DNA of 64,000 nucleotides from Jiulongibacter sp966250325. GTDB lineage: Bacteria > Bacteroidota > Bacteroidia > Cytophagales > Spirosomataceae. The translations under genes were made by a program, and so were the position numbers. This document shows, piece after piece, positions 17,601 to 25,098 of this stretch. The notes beneath the pieces were generated by a model. That model saw only the letters and a list, made by a program, of their open reading frames with translations. It searched no databases and was not told where the DNA came from. Where the stretch lies: assembly GCA_966250325.1 (NCBI GenBank), contig CBINGY010000018.1, positions 1 to 64,000 of the forward strand, read 5' to 3'. Numbering within the stretch: position 1 is the stretch's first letter; the number at the start of each line of letters is the position of its first letter.

Positions 17601-17624
17601 TTAACTCTAAACGTGAACTTCTAA
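14610..17624 (+). CDS. SusC-family TonB-dependent outer membrane transporter
   Basis: 1004 residues from ATG 14610; the frame is open further upstream to 14529, but that part overlaps the GH53 gene. A signal peptide ends near LTYAQS (about residue 35). A carboxypeptidase-regulatory-like domain follows (STVTGKVSDNREGDGLPGAT, about 36-115), then the SusC signature GEVVVIGYGTQKKKDLTGS, the plug domain with LIVIDGVPID, and a long beta-barrel ending in aromatic YSLTLNVNF. It imports oligosaccharides across the outer membrane with the SusD lid encoded four bases downstream. GH53 in front and SusE and GH13 behind define the locus. Confidence 0.95.
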   Translation: MQKTIFESGKSEISRGYRILLILFLSFAGSLTYAQSTVTGKVSDNREGDGLPGATITVKGSSTGTTTDMDGNYSVNVPNGSAVLVFSFIGKTPQEIAVNNRSVVNVTLRDDAVSLGEVVVIGYGTQKKKDLTGSVLSVTENDFVKGNVTTADQLITGKMAGVQITSAGGAPGSAASIRIRGGSSLNASNDPLIVIDGVPIDNSSISGASNPLSFINPNDIESFNVLKDASAAAIYGSRAANGVIIITTKKGRKGAGTKVNFSSRYAVAQNTRQVDVLSADEFRQAVETYGNSVQKTLPGTAETNWQDVIFRDAHTQDNNLSITGALKNIPYRASVGYLNQNGTLKTSNLKRASATVGISPTLLKDHLVLDANLKMANSQSQFADEGAVGTAISFDPTQPVYSDSDQFGGYFNWINQSGGIEALGPSNPLAMLELRDNQGTLNRYIGNISATYTFHGLPRLKAVINAGFDRSKTNGSDVVSELISATSFNNGGSVNTYSQNRNNKTFQAYLNYAYTGSSQSFDAMAGYEYQGFIRENQNNVVFGNPAVPERPNYFKTEYRLASQFGRVNYQLMDKYLATVTLRRDGTSRFSPANRWGLFPSAALAWKINEELKATDTFSDLKLRLGWGVTGQQDINSGDFPYLPAYTPSQGLFYDFGGTFYDLLRPNPYDANIKWEETASSNIGLDFGLRKIRLSGSIDFYLKNTKDLINQIDAPAGSNFSNKVVTNIGSMENKGVELNLNYTPIQSNDFNWDVNFNITHNRNKITALTRNADPSYIGVLTGGISGGTGSLGQIHSTGFPRSTFYLYQQVYDENGKPLEAVFVDRNGDGSVTENDRYHAYSPDPKYFMGFTTQMRYKDFNMGFILRSNVGNYIFNNVQSGGSSYASMLGAGNFIFNLNANVLNTGFRNFTRREQILLSDLFLENASFLRMDNLNFGYDLTNVLKSGKVQANLGFIIQNVFTVTNYTGLDPEVVSVDTNTNSSTFGIDRNIYPRPRTYSLTLNVNF

Positions 17625-17628
17625 AAAG

Positions 17629-19173
17629 ATGAGAAAATTAACCATATATCTGGGTGTTTTTGCCTTACTGATAAGCCTGAACGCCTGCCAGACACTCGAC
17701 ACCAAGCCTTTTGTGGGTCAGGTTTCTGATCTGGTTTATGAAAATCCGGCCAATTACAAAAAAGTTCTGGCCAAAATGTATGCAGGTCTTGCCGTTTCAG
17801 GTATTGAACCTCAGGATGGCAACGTTGATTTACAAGGAATCGATGGCGGCTCGCAATCCTACCTCAGAGCCTATTGGTACCTGCAGCAGTTTACCACCGA
17901 TGAGGCGATTGTAGGATGGGGTGATCCCGGTTTGCCAGATCTTCATGCCTCTTCCTGGACCTCCAGCAACCAATGGACCTCCAATTTCTATTACCGGGTG
18001 ATGTATCAGGTAGCCGTGGCCAACGAGTTTATCCGCGAAACCTCAGAAGAAAAACTGGCCTCCAGAGGAATCTCAAATAATGCTGAAATCGGCACCTACC
18101 GATCAGAAGCCCGCTTTTTGAGAGCTCTTGCCTATTATCATGCCCTGGATCTCTTTGGCAGTGTACCTTTTGTAACAGAAGCCGATCCAGTGGGCTCGTT
18201 CCTTCCGCAGCAAATCAGCCGGGCCGATCTTTTTGCCTATCTGGAGACTGAGCTCAAAGCTCTGGAAAGCGAATTACCGGCTCCCAGACAAAATGAATAT
18301 GGCAGAGCTGATCAGGCAGCGGCATGGATGACTCTGGCAAAACTTTATCTCAATGCCGAGGTATATACAGGAACTGCCAAATGGACAGAAGCTGCTACCT
18401 ATGCCAAAAAAGTGATTGATGCGGGTTATCAGCTCACTTCCAATTACCAGGCAAACTTCATGGCCGATAACAACACCTCTTCTGAACTGATTTTTACCAT
18501 CAATTATGACGGAAGTCAGACCCAGACCTGGGGTGGTACTACCACGCTCATTCATGCACAGGTAGGTGGTACCATGAATCCGGCAGATTTTGGTATTGAC
18601 GGTGGATGGAGCGGCTTCAGAACCACCCCGCAGTTTGTAGCTCTTTTTGACAGCGATCTTTCAGATGCCCGCAGGCTTTTGCATTCGGATGGTCAGAAGT
18701 TACAGATCGATGAAATCGGAAACTTTGACAACGGTTTTGCCGTAACCAAATGGACGAATAAAACCTCCACCGGCGGTACCGGGAAAAACCTGACGCATAC
18801 CGATACCGACTTTGGCCTGTATCGATTATCTGATGCCTATCTGATGTATGCAGAAGCCGTTACCCGTGGCGGAAACGGGGATGCCGCTCTGGCCTTGAAT
18901 CTCGTGAATCAGTTGAGAAACCGGGCAGGTGCAGATCCCGTAAACTCGCTGAACCTAAATTTCCTGCTCGATGAGCGGGGAAGAGAGCTCTTCTGGGAGG
19001 CACATCGCCGCACAGACCTGGTTCGCTTCGGCAAATTCACTACCGGTTACACCTGGTCATGGAAAGGAAATGTGAAGGAAGGTCGGGATATCGAGCCTTT
19101 CCGCACGGTATTCCCAATCGCCTCATCGGATATTGTGGCCAATACAAATCTCAGACAAAACACGGGGTATTAA
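17629..19173 (+). CDS. SusD/RagB-family surface glycan-binding lipoprotein
   Basis: 514 residues. Lipoprotein signal with SLNAC (Cys20). The SusD family is recognised from the N-terminal NYKKVLAKMYAGLAVSG region, YRSEARFLRALAYYHALDLFG at about 161-181, the TPR-like helices with AAWMTLAKLYLNAEVYTG, and the C-terminal FLLDERGRELFWEAHRRTDL and RFGKF. It starts four bases after SusC, the standard SusCD arrangement, and works as the lid of the SusC barrel. It is larger than minimal SusD proteins but within the usual 500-550 range. Confidence 0.95.
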   Translation: MRKLTIYLGVFALLISLNACQTLDTKPFVGQVSDLVYENPANYKKVLAKMYAGLAVSGIEPQDGNVDLQGIDGGSQSYLRAYWYLQQFTTDEAIVGWGDPGLPDLHASSWTSSNQWTSNFYYRVMYQVAVANEFIRETSEEKLASRGISNNAEIGTYRSEARFLRALAYYHALDLFGSVPFVTEADPVGSFLPQQISRADLFAYLETELKALESELPAPRQNEYGRADQAAAWMTLAKLYLNAEVYTGTAKWTEAATYAKKVIDAGYQLTSNYQANFMADNNTSSELIFTINYDGSQTQTWGGTTTLIHAQVGGTMNPADFGIDGGWSGFRTTPQFVALFDSDLSDARRLLHSDGQKLQIDEIGNFDNGFAVTKWTNKTSTGGTGKNLTHTDTDFGLYRLSDAYLMYAEAVTRGGNGDAALALNLVNQLRNRAGADPVNSLNLNFLLDERGRELFWEAHRRTDLVRFGKFTTGYTWSWKGNVKEGRDIEPFRTVFPIASSDIVANTNLRQNTGY

Positions 19174-19194
19174 TCAGTTAAACAGAATCAGACA

Positions 19195-20493
19195 ATGAAA
19201 GCAATCAAATATATCTGGCTGTTGGTGATGGGAGCACTGGCACTATCTTCCTGCGAAAAAGAAGAAATCAAGGCCATGCTGAACGCTACGGCAAAACCCG
19301 GAGTAAACCTTTCATCACAAAACATAACGCTGTTAAAAGAAAGCGAAAACGACAATGCACTCACCATTTCCTGGACAAAACCCGATTTCGGATACCCGGC
19401 GGCAGCCCAGTACCGAATCCTGATTGACAAGGCAGGAAACGGTTTTGCGGCTCCTCAGACTTTTTCTACCGGTACAGAGCTGACGAAAAGCTGGACGCAC
19501 AAGCAGCTCAATAGCTTACTTCAAAGCATGGGCTACAAAGGAAACGAGGCTGCAAGTCTGGAAATCGTAGTGGAATCTATTCTGAGTGCCGATGTGGTGC
19601 AACGCTCGGAAAGTATGACACTTTCTGCCCTTACTTATCTGGACAAACTGGATCTGAGCAGCCCCTGGGGTGTGGTTGGCTCCGGAGCTGTAAACGGATG
19701 GGACGGCCCGGATATGCCGTTTTACAAAACCGCCAGTAACGGTATTTATGTAGCGTATGTAACGCTTCTGGAAGGCGAAATCAAGATTCGTCAGAATAAC
19801 GATTGGGCCGTAAACTACGGAGATAACGGGGCTGATGGCACTCTTGAAAGAGACGGGGCAAACATCGCGGTAAAAGCAGGAACCTACGCCATTACATTTG
19901 ACGAGAACGCCTTAACCTATACCATCGAAAAACTTTCGTGGGGAATTGTGGGCTCGGCCGCTCCAAACGGATGGGATGGACCCGATGTCAACTTTTTCTA
20001 TGACCCTTCCTCCGATCAGTGGAGGGCCATTGCAAAGCTTGGAACCGGAGAAATAAAGATTCGCAAAAACAATGACTGGGGTCTGAATTATGGCGATAAT
20101 GGTGCCGATGGAACGCTGGAGAAGGACGGATCAAACATCGCGGTTTCCGAAGGAACCTATCTCATCACGTTCAATGCCAACGAACTTACGGTTACCCTGG
20201 AGGAAATTGACGTTCCCGGTATTGTTGGTTCCGCTGCACCAAACAGCTGGGATGGTCCGGATGTAGCCATGATCCCCGATTTCTCCAGGGATGGCGTCTG
20301 GATAGCTCAAGGTGTGCAGTTAAAGGCCGGAGAGATCAAGTTCAGAATGAACAACGACTGGGCCGTAAATTACGGTGATAATGGTGCCGACGGCTCGCTC
20401 GAAAAAGACGGATCGAATATCGTGGTGGCAGCCGGCAAATACGATATCGAACTTAATCTGACAGATCTTACCTACAAGATCACTTCAAAATAA
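19195..20493 (+). CDS. SusE/SusF-type starch-binding lipoprotein with three repeated domains
   Basis: 432 residues, lipoprotein Cys20 (ALSSC). Residues about 30-150 form a SusE N-terminal domain (LKESENDNALTISWTKPDFG, then YRILIDKAGN). Three carbohydrate-binding repeats of about 85-95 residues follow, each opening GxVGS(A/G)A.N.WDGPD and containing GEIK.R.NNDW..NYGDNGADG. Because each repeat keeps the same Trp (WDGPD, NNDW) and Asn residues, each probably binds glycan. SusE/F domains in the Bacteroides starch system bind alpha-glucan, which fits the GH13 gene that follows and not the GH53 gene in front. A hairpin lies directly after the stop codon. Confidence 0.88.
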   Translation: MKAIKYIWLLVMGALALSSCEKEEIKAMLNATAKPGVNLSSQNITLLKESENDNALTISWTKPDFGYPAAAQYRILIDKAGNGFAAPQTFSTGTELTKSWTHKQLNSLLQSMGYKGNEAASLEIVVESILSADVVQRSESMTLSALTYLDKLDLSSPWGVVGSGAVNGWDGPDMPFYKTASNGIYVAYVTLLEGEIKIRQNNDWAVNYGDNGADGTLERDGANIAVKAGTYAITFDENALTYTIEKLSWGIVGSAAPNGWDGPDVNFFYDPSSDQWRAIAKLGTGEIKIRKNNDWGLNYGDNGADGTLEKDGSNIAVSEGTYLITFNANELTVTLEEIDVPGIVGSAAPNSWDGPDVAMIPDFSRDGVWIAQGVQLKAGEIKFRMNNDWAVNYGDNGADGSLEKDGSNIVVAAGKYDIELNLTDLTYKITSK

Positions 20494-20510
20494 ATGGTTG
20501 AATCATTTGA

Positions 20511-20538
20511 AAACAGTGGGGCAAATGCCCCACTGTTT
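20511..20538 (+). terminator. Hairpin between the SusE-like gene and the GH13 gene
   Basis: AAACAGTGGGGC, loop AAAT, GCCCCACTGTTT: twelve paired bases, followed by CTTTG and not by a long T-run. It ends 12 bases before the GH13 start ATG 20550. It may act as a partial terminator, or stabilise the 3' end of the susCDE transcript, lowering expression of the amylase. Confidence 0.6.
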
Positions 20539-20549
20539 CTTTGAAATGC

Positions 20550-22391
20550 ATGGATATGCTTAAAAAATTACGCCTGATTGTTTGTTTCCTGCCTTCGTTG
20601 GTTTATTCCCAGCACATCGCTCATCTGGAACCATCCAACTGGTGGACAGGCATGAACGATCCATTTGTACAAATCCTGGTACATGGCGATCAGATCGCCG
20701 AATTTACGCCCTCACTGGACTACCCGGGCGTAGCCTTGAAACAAGTGCATACCACAGAAAATAAGAATTACCTCTTTCTTGACCTCGAAATTACAAGGGA
20801 AGCGAAACCAGGCATATTGCAATTCTCATTTAAGCGTAATTCTGAAGGTTTTCAGCACCCTTTTGAAATCAAAAGCCGAACCGCCGGCTCAGCCAACCGG
20901 CAAGGCTTTACGAACTCAGATGCCATATACCTAATTACTCCGGATAGATTTGTTAATGGTAATCCGGATAATGATTCGGTGGAGGGTTACATGGACAAAC
21001 TGAACCGGGCAGAAGAGTATGGCCGGCACGGGGGTGATATTCAGGGAATAATCAACAGTCTGGATTACATTGCATCAATGGGATTTACCCAAATCTGGCC
21101 CATGCCTCTGGAAGAAAATAAGATGGATCAATGGAGTTATCATGGCTATGCCATTACAGACTTCTATCAGATTGATCCACGTTTTGGAGATACTAAAAGC
21201 TATCTGGAACTGGCTTCAAAAGCCCGGGAAAAAGGTATAGGATTGATCAGAGACGTGGTACTTAATCACTGTGGCAGCGGCCATTGGTGGATGAAAGATC
21301 TGCCTTCTTCCGACTGGATCAATTTCGGAGGAAAATACGTCAATACCAACCACCGCAGAGAGGTTCTGAGAGATATTCACGCATCGCAGGCCGATAAAGA
21401 GCTGTACACACGTGGCTGGTTTGTAGAGACCATGCCAGATCTCAATCAGGAAAACCCCTTTATGGCCAACTACCTCATTCAGAACAGTATCTGGTGGATA
21501 GAAATGGCTGGCCTCAGCGGATTACGGGTTGACACCTATCCTTATTCAGACACAAAGTTCCTCTCACGATGGAGCAAACGCATGATGGAGGAGTACCCCC
21601 ATCTGAATATCACCAACGAAGAATGGAGCACAAATCCCGCCATCACCTCTTACTGGCAGAGGAATAAGTCCAACCCAGATAGATATGTCTCTTATGTTCC
21701 TACGCCGATGGATTTCCCGCTGCAGGATGCCCTGGTGAAGGGTTTGAATGAAGAAATCCAGTGGAATGGTGATTTTAATCGAATTTATCAGAGTATCAGC
21801 AATGATTTTCTGTATGCAGATCCCAATAACCTCCTGATATTTCCTGACAATCATGACATGAGCCGGATTTTTACACAGCTTCGGGAAAACAAGGACCATT
21901 GGAAAATGGCTATGGTACTTATGGCTACCCTTCGGGGAATCCCCCAGATGTATTACGGCACCGAAGTACTCATGAGCAATCCAAACTCCGATTCTCACGG
22001 AGAAATTCGCGGAGAATTTCCCGGTGGCTGGCCAGATCATGAGGTAAACGCCATTACTGGGAATCAGCTTTCTGAAGGTCAAAAAGAAGCACAAAATTTT
22101 ATAAAGACGCTTTTCAATTTTCGAAAAAACACTCCTGCCCTACATGATGGAAAAATGATGCATTTCGCACCCGAAAACGGCATTTATGTTTACTTCCGGT
22201 ATAGTGAGAGCCAGAAAATTATGGTAATTCTGAACAAAAACGAAAAGCTGGTTGAACTTGACCTGAACCGATTCAGAGAAATACTGAGCCCCTCAATGGC
22301 TATTGACAGGTTAACTGGTAAAACGGTTTCTTTGAATAAAACACTCTCCGTTCCTTCAAAATCCGCCTGGATACTGGAGATTCAGCCGTAA
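20550..22391 (+). CDS. GH13 alpha-amylase / neopullulanase-type (SusA-like)
   Basis: 613 residues from ATG 20550 (ATG 20556 and TTG 20541 are alternatives). Signal peptide to about residue 20 (PSLVYSQ), so periplasmic. An N-terminal cyclomaltodextrinase-type domain (about 22-115: EPSNWWTGMNDPFVQILVHG) precedes the GH13 barrel. Catalytic residues: Asp328 in GLRVDTYPY, Glu357 in NITNEEW, Asp436 in FPDNHDMSR; region I is RDVVLNHCG at 234-242. The C-terminal beta domain is present (570-613). It degrades imported alpha-glucans or cyclodextrins. It is the last gene of the SusCDE locus. Confidence 0.92.
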   Translation: MDMLKKLRLIVCFLPSLVYSQHIAHLEPSNWWTGMNDPFVQILVHGDQIAEFTPSLDYPGVALKQVHTTENKNYLFLDLEITREAKPGILQFSFKRNSEGFQHPFEIKSRTAGSANRQGFTNSDAIYLITPDRFVNGNPDNDSVEGYMDKLNRAEEYGRHGGDIQGIINSLDYIASMGFTQIWPMPLEENKMDQWSYHGYAITDFYQIDPRFGDTKSYLELASKAREKGIGLIRDVVLNHCGSGHWWMKDLPSSDWINFGGKYVNTNHRREVLRDIHASQADKELYTRGWFVETMPDLNQENPFMANYLIQNSIWWIEMAGLSGLRVDTYPYSDTKFLSRWSKRMMEEYPHLNITNEEWSTNPAITSYWQRNKSNPDRYVSYVPTPMDFPLQDALVKGLNEEIQWNGDFNRIYQSISNDFLYADPNNLLIFPDNHDMSRIFTQLRENKDHWKMAMVLMATLRGIPQMYYGTEVLMSNPNSDSHGEIRGEFPGGWPDHEVNAITGNQLSEGQKEAQNFIKTLFNFRKNTPALHDGKMMHFAPENGIYVYFRYSESQKIMVILNKNEKLVELDLNRFREILSPSMAIDRLTGKTVSLNKTLSVPSKSAWILEIQP

Positions 22392-22417
22392 GCCCGATTT
22401 CATCAAACTCTTAACCA

Positions 22418-22455
22418 AAGCCGCATGCGATCACGCAGCGGCTTATTTTTTTTGA
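22418..22455 (+). terminator. Rho-independent terminator after the GH13 gene
   Basis: AAGCCGC at 22418-22424 pairs with GCGGCTT at 22438-22444 around a loop of about 13 bases, followed by ATTTTTTTTG. It closes the polysaccharide locus. Confidence 0.75.
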
Positions 22456-22484
22456 TTAAAAAGGAGTGGTATCCTGTATCTTTG
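22451..22484 (+). promoter_or_regulatory. Bacteroidota-type promoter for methionine aminopeptidase
   Basis: TTTG at 22451-22454 and TATCTTTG at 22477-22484 match the -33 (TTTG) and -7 (TAnnTTTG) boxes, with a spacing of 22 bases. ATG 22504 lies 19 bases downstream of the -7 box. Confidence 0.6.
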
Positions 22485-22503
22485 GAGAAAACAGAAAAAA
22501 ATC

Positions 22504-23268
22504 ATGTCAATCACCCGAGAGAGCGAACTGGAAGGAATGCAGAAAGCAAGCAATACCGTGGCGGAGGCACTGCGACGTATGCAGGCGTATGCCAGACCCG
22601 GCATGTCTACCAAAGAACTGGATGATTACGGAGCCTCCATACTTTCAGGTTTTGGAGCAAAATCAGCCCCTTTTGTAAGTTATGGTTTCCCGGGTTTTAC
22701 CTGCATCAGTGTCAATAATGAATTTTGTCACGGCATTCCCTCACCTACCCGAATATTGAAAGAGGGCGACCTTGTCAATGTGGATGTTTCGGCAGAACTG
22801 AACGGTTTCTGGTCAGATAACGGAGCTTCCTTTGTCATAGGAAAGGATTTGAACAGTCACCAGAAGCTAATTGATACATCCAAAGAGATCCTTAGAAAAG
22901 CGATTGAGAAAATAAAAGGTGGAGTGAAAATAGCCGATATAGGGCATCTCATTGAAACCGAAGCAAAAAAAAGAGGCTACAAAGTGATCAGAAACCTCAC
23001 CGGGCATGGTATTGGCCGAAGTCTGCATGAGGAACCGGAAGAAATTCCGAATTTCAGAGACAGATCAAATACAGAAAGGTTCAGAAAGAATACGGTAGTG
23101 GCCGTGGAAACATTTATTTCTACCTCCTCCAGTTATGCCGAAACCCTGGAAGATGGCTGGACCATGGTTGGCAATAAAGGCGGATTCATGGCACAGCATG
23201 AGCACACCCTTGTAGTTACTGACGGCAGACCTCTCATTCTCACGGCTGGCAATGGAATTTGGGATTAG
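22504..23268 (+). CDS. map: Methionine aminopeptidase, type I (M24A)
   Basis: 254 residues, the size of single-domain type I enzymes. The metal ligands and His of the pita-bread fold are all present: His76 (EFCHGIPS), Asp94 and Asp105 (VNVDVSAELNGFWSDNG), His168 (TGHGIGR), Glu202 (AVETF) and Glu233 (QHEHTLVV). It removes N-terminal Met from nascent proteins. It has its own promoter and is not next to secY or infA, so it may be a second copy in the genome. The ankyrin gene follows after 22 bases and may be co-transcribed. Confidence 0.92.
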   Translation: MSITRESELEGMQKASNTVAEALRRMQAYARPGMSTKELDDYGASILSGFGAKSAPFVSYGFPGFTCISVNNEFCHGIPSPTRILKEGDLVNVDVSAELNGFWSDNGASFVIGKDLNSHQKLIDTSKEILRKAIEKIKGGVKIADIGHLIETEAKKRGYKVIRNLTGHGIGRSLHEEPEEIPNFRDRSNTERFRKNTVVAVETFISTSSSYAETLEDGWTMVGNKGGFMAQHEHTLVVTDGRPLILTAGNGIWD

Positions 23269-23290
23269 TACTTCATAAAAAGCTTTAAAA

Positions 23291-24034
23291 ATGGATCTAT
23301 TAGGCAAGCTCCTCGTCGCCATTGAAACACATAATGAAAAGGGAATCAGGGATTCCTTTGAAGCGGGTATTGACCCCAACATGGAATACCAGGATGGGCC
23401 TCTGGTCAACACACTCATAAACATGTATCTTCGAGGACCGTACTTCAGAAATTGCATGCAGGCTTTTGTGGATTATGGTCTTCGGTTTGATGACCAACTA
23501 CTTCTGGCCATTCTATTGGATAATGCCCCCTCATTAGAAGCTCAGATAAACGCCAGCTCCTCATTACTTCGCAAAACCTATACGCTTCCCTGCACATTTA
23601 CTCCGCTGCTGGATGCCTCTTTGCTACATCTCTGTGCAGAATACAACCATACCAGATGTGCCGGGATTCTCCTGAAAAACGGGGCCGATGTGAATGCGAG
23701 GGCGGGTACTGATGAGTACGGGTTTGGTGGACAAACTCCCATCTTTCACACGGTTAACCAGCATAATAACGCCTGCTTTGACATGATGCAGCTCTTAATA
23801 GAACATGGAGCTGACCTTTCGCTTACCCTGAAAGGGCTCATCTGGGGAAAGGGGTACCCCTGGGAAACCTTTGTTCCCGCTGTGAATCCCATTAGTTATG
23901 CGATGATGGGACTTTTACGGCAGTTTCAGCGAACGGAAGCCCAAATCTATAAAGTGATACACCACCTCATGAAAGCCGCATATCATTTGGATTATCAAGC
24001 GGTTAATGTACCCAATAACTACCTGAAGAACTGA
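23291..24034 (+). CDS. Ankyrin-repeat protein
   Basis: 247 residues, no signal peptide. Residues about 110-140 are a clear ankyrin repeat (LLHLCAEYNHTRCAGILLKN followed by GADVNARAG), and a second is PIFHTVNQHNNACFDMMQLL with IEHGADLSLT near 155-182. The N-terminal 100 residues hold weaker ankyrin-like helices (LLVAIETHNEKGIRDSFEAG). Ankyrin repeats mediate protein binding; the partner is unknown. It follows the methionine aminopeptidase gene at 22 bases and may share its transcript. Nothing links it to a specific pathway. Confidence 0.78.
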   Translation: MDLLGKLLVAIETHNEKGIRDSFEAGIDPNMEYQDGPLVNTLINMYLRGPYFRNCMQAFVDYGLRFDDQLLLAILLDNAPSLEAQINASSSLLRKTYTLPCTFTPLLDASLLHLCAEYNHTRCAGILLKNGADVNARAGTDEYGFGGQTPIFHTVNQHNNACFDMMQLLIEHGADLSLTLKGLIWGKGYPWETFVPAVNPISYAMMGLLRQFQRTEAQIYKVIHHLMKAAYHLDYQAVNVPNNYLKN

Positions 24035-24101
24035 GCGGATTCTGAGCCTTTCTTATTCCTAACCCGTAGACCCGATAGAAGTATGTATCTGAGATTCTGA
24101 T

Positions 24102-24109
24102 TATCTTTG
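24102..24109 (+). promoter_or_regulatory. -7 box for the MarR gene
   Basis: TATCTTTG matches TAnnTTTG exactly and lies 22 bases before ATG 24132. The -33 box is not evident. The promoter probably starts transcription near 24116. Confidence 0.55.
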
Positions 24110-24131
24110 CTACTAAGATACAATTGTGATT

Positions 24132-24587
24132 ATGCCCGAAAATAAGGTTATAGAACTCAGGAAACTCTATCAGATGCACGCCTTCAGTACTATTCAGATG
24201 CACGAGGCAATCGGTAGAAAAACGGGGCTCTCAGGTACCGATCACAAATACCTGGGATTTATAGTTCAAAAAGGACAAATGACCGCGGGTGAACTGGCTA
24301 CTCTCACAGGCCTTACCACGGGTGCAGTAACAGGTCTCATCGATCGTTTTGAAAAGAAAAATCTCGTCTTTCGGAAGTTTGACCAGAAGGATCGCCGGAA
24401 GGTATACATTGTGCCAAGAAGCGAACAAATAACCGCACTTCTGGAGCCGCTCTACAAAGATTTTATGTCTGAAACGGAGAAATTTCTGGCTCAGTTTTCT
24501 ACGGAAGAGGCCCGTGTAATTGGAAGGTATTTGGAAAAAAGTATAGAAGTAATGATGAAAACGACCTCAGAATTCAACCAAAAATAA
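24132..24587 (+). CDS. MarR-family transcriptional regulator
   Basis: 151 residues from ATG 24132 (GTG 24126 would add two). Winged helix: DHKYLGFIVQKGQMTAGELA, recognition helix LTTGAVTGLIDRFEKKNLVF, and wing KFDQKDRRKVYIVP with the family's D(R/K)R signature. N- and C-terminal helices provide dimerisation. MarR proteins repress genes for efflux, stress or aromatic metabolism and respond to small ligands. No divergent gene is present, so the target is not evident; the META lipoprotein follows 55 bases downstream. Confidence 0.88.
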   Translation: MPENKVIELRKLYQMHAFSTIQMHEAIGRKTGLSGTDHKYLGFIVQKGQMTAGELATLTGLTTGAVTGLIDRFEKKNLVFRKFDQKDRRKVYIVPRSEQITALLEPLYKDFMSETEKFLAQFSTEEARVIGRYLEKSIEVMMKTTSEFNQK

Positions 24588-24642
24588 TAAACCGAAAGAA
24601 GCTCAATTTCTGTATTTTCGTGTATTCAATACCAATTTACCC

Positions 24643-25056
24643 ATGAAAGCATGTAGTTTTTGCCTGGTCATTACCTTCATTGGCATAGCTTGTTCCACTT
24701 CAAAGAACGCAGGCAAATCTGATCTCTATAAAAGCAGCTGGCAACTTGAATATGTGACTGGCCCCCGCATAGCTTTTGAAGGACTTTTCCCTGAAAAAAA
24801 GCCCATACTTCGATTTAATAAAAAAACGGGCAGAGTGGAGGGTAACGACAGTTGTAACGGATACCATGCACCTTTCACCACGGATGGTCGTTCACTTGAA
24901 TTTGGTGAACCCGGCCCTTCTACGCTGATGTACTGCGGGGAAGGCGAGCAGATTTTCAGGAAGACCTTAAAAAAAATTAATGGCTACCATATAAAAGAGG
25001 GTAAACTGGAACTTCTGCAGGATGGATTGCCCATGATGAGATTCCGGAAAGTATAG
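24643..25056 (+). CDS. META-domain (HslJ-like) lipoprotein
   Basis: 137 residues with a lipoprotein signal (ITFIGIAC, Cys17). The META domain covers about 30-135: SSWQLEYVTG, PILRFNKKTGRVEGNDSCNGY and the C-terminal LELLQDGLPMMRFRKV match the family pattern W.L..., F....G.v.G..gCN.. and L.L......l.f. Members are exported proteins of unclear role, linked to heat or antibiotic stress (HslJ) in enterobacteria. A near-consensus -7 box TATTTTCG lies at 24613-24620. Confidence 0.82.
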   Translation: MKACSFCLVITFIGIACSTSKNAGKSDLYKSSWQLEYVTGPRIAFEGLFPEKKPILRFNKKTGRVEGNDSCNGYHAPFTTDGRSLEFGEPGPSTLMYCGEGEQIFRKTLKKINGYHIKEGKLELLQDGLPMMRFRKV

Positions 25057-25068
25057 CCTCAAACAAGA

Positions 25069-25090
25069 GCGACCGGCTTGGGCCGGTCGC
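25069..25090. terminator. Bidirectional hairpin between META and icd genes
   Basis: GCGACCGGC, loop TTGG, GCCGGTCGC: nine GC-rich paired bases between two convergent genes. ATTCTAATTT follows on +. It probably ends both transcripts. Confidence 0.6.
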
Positions 25091-25098
25091 ATTCTAAT

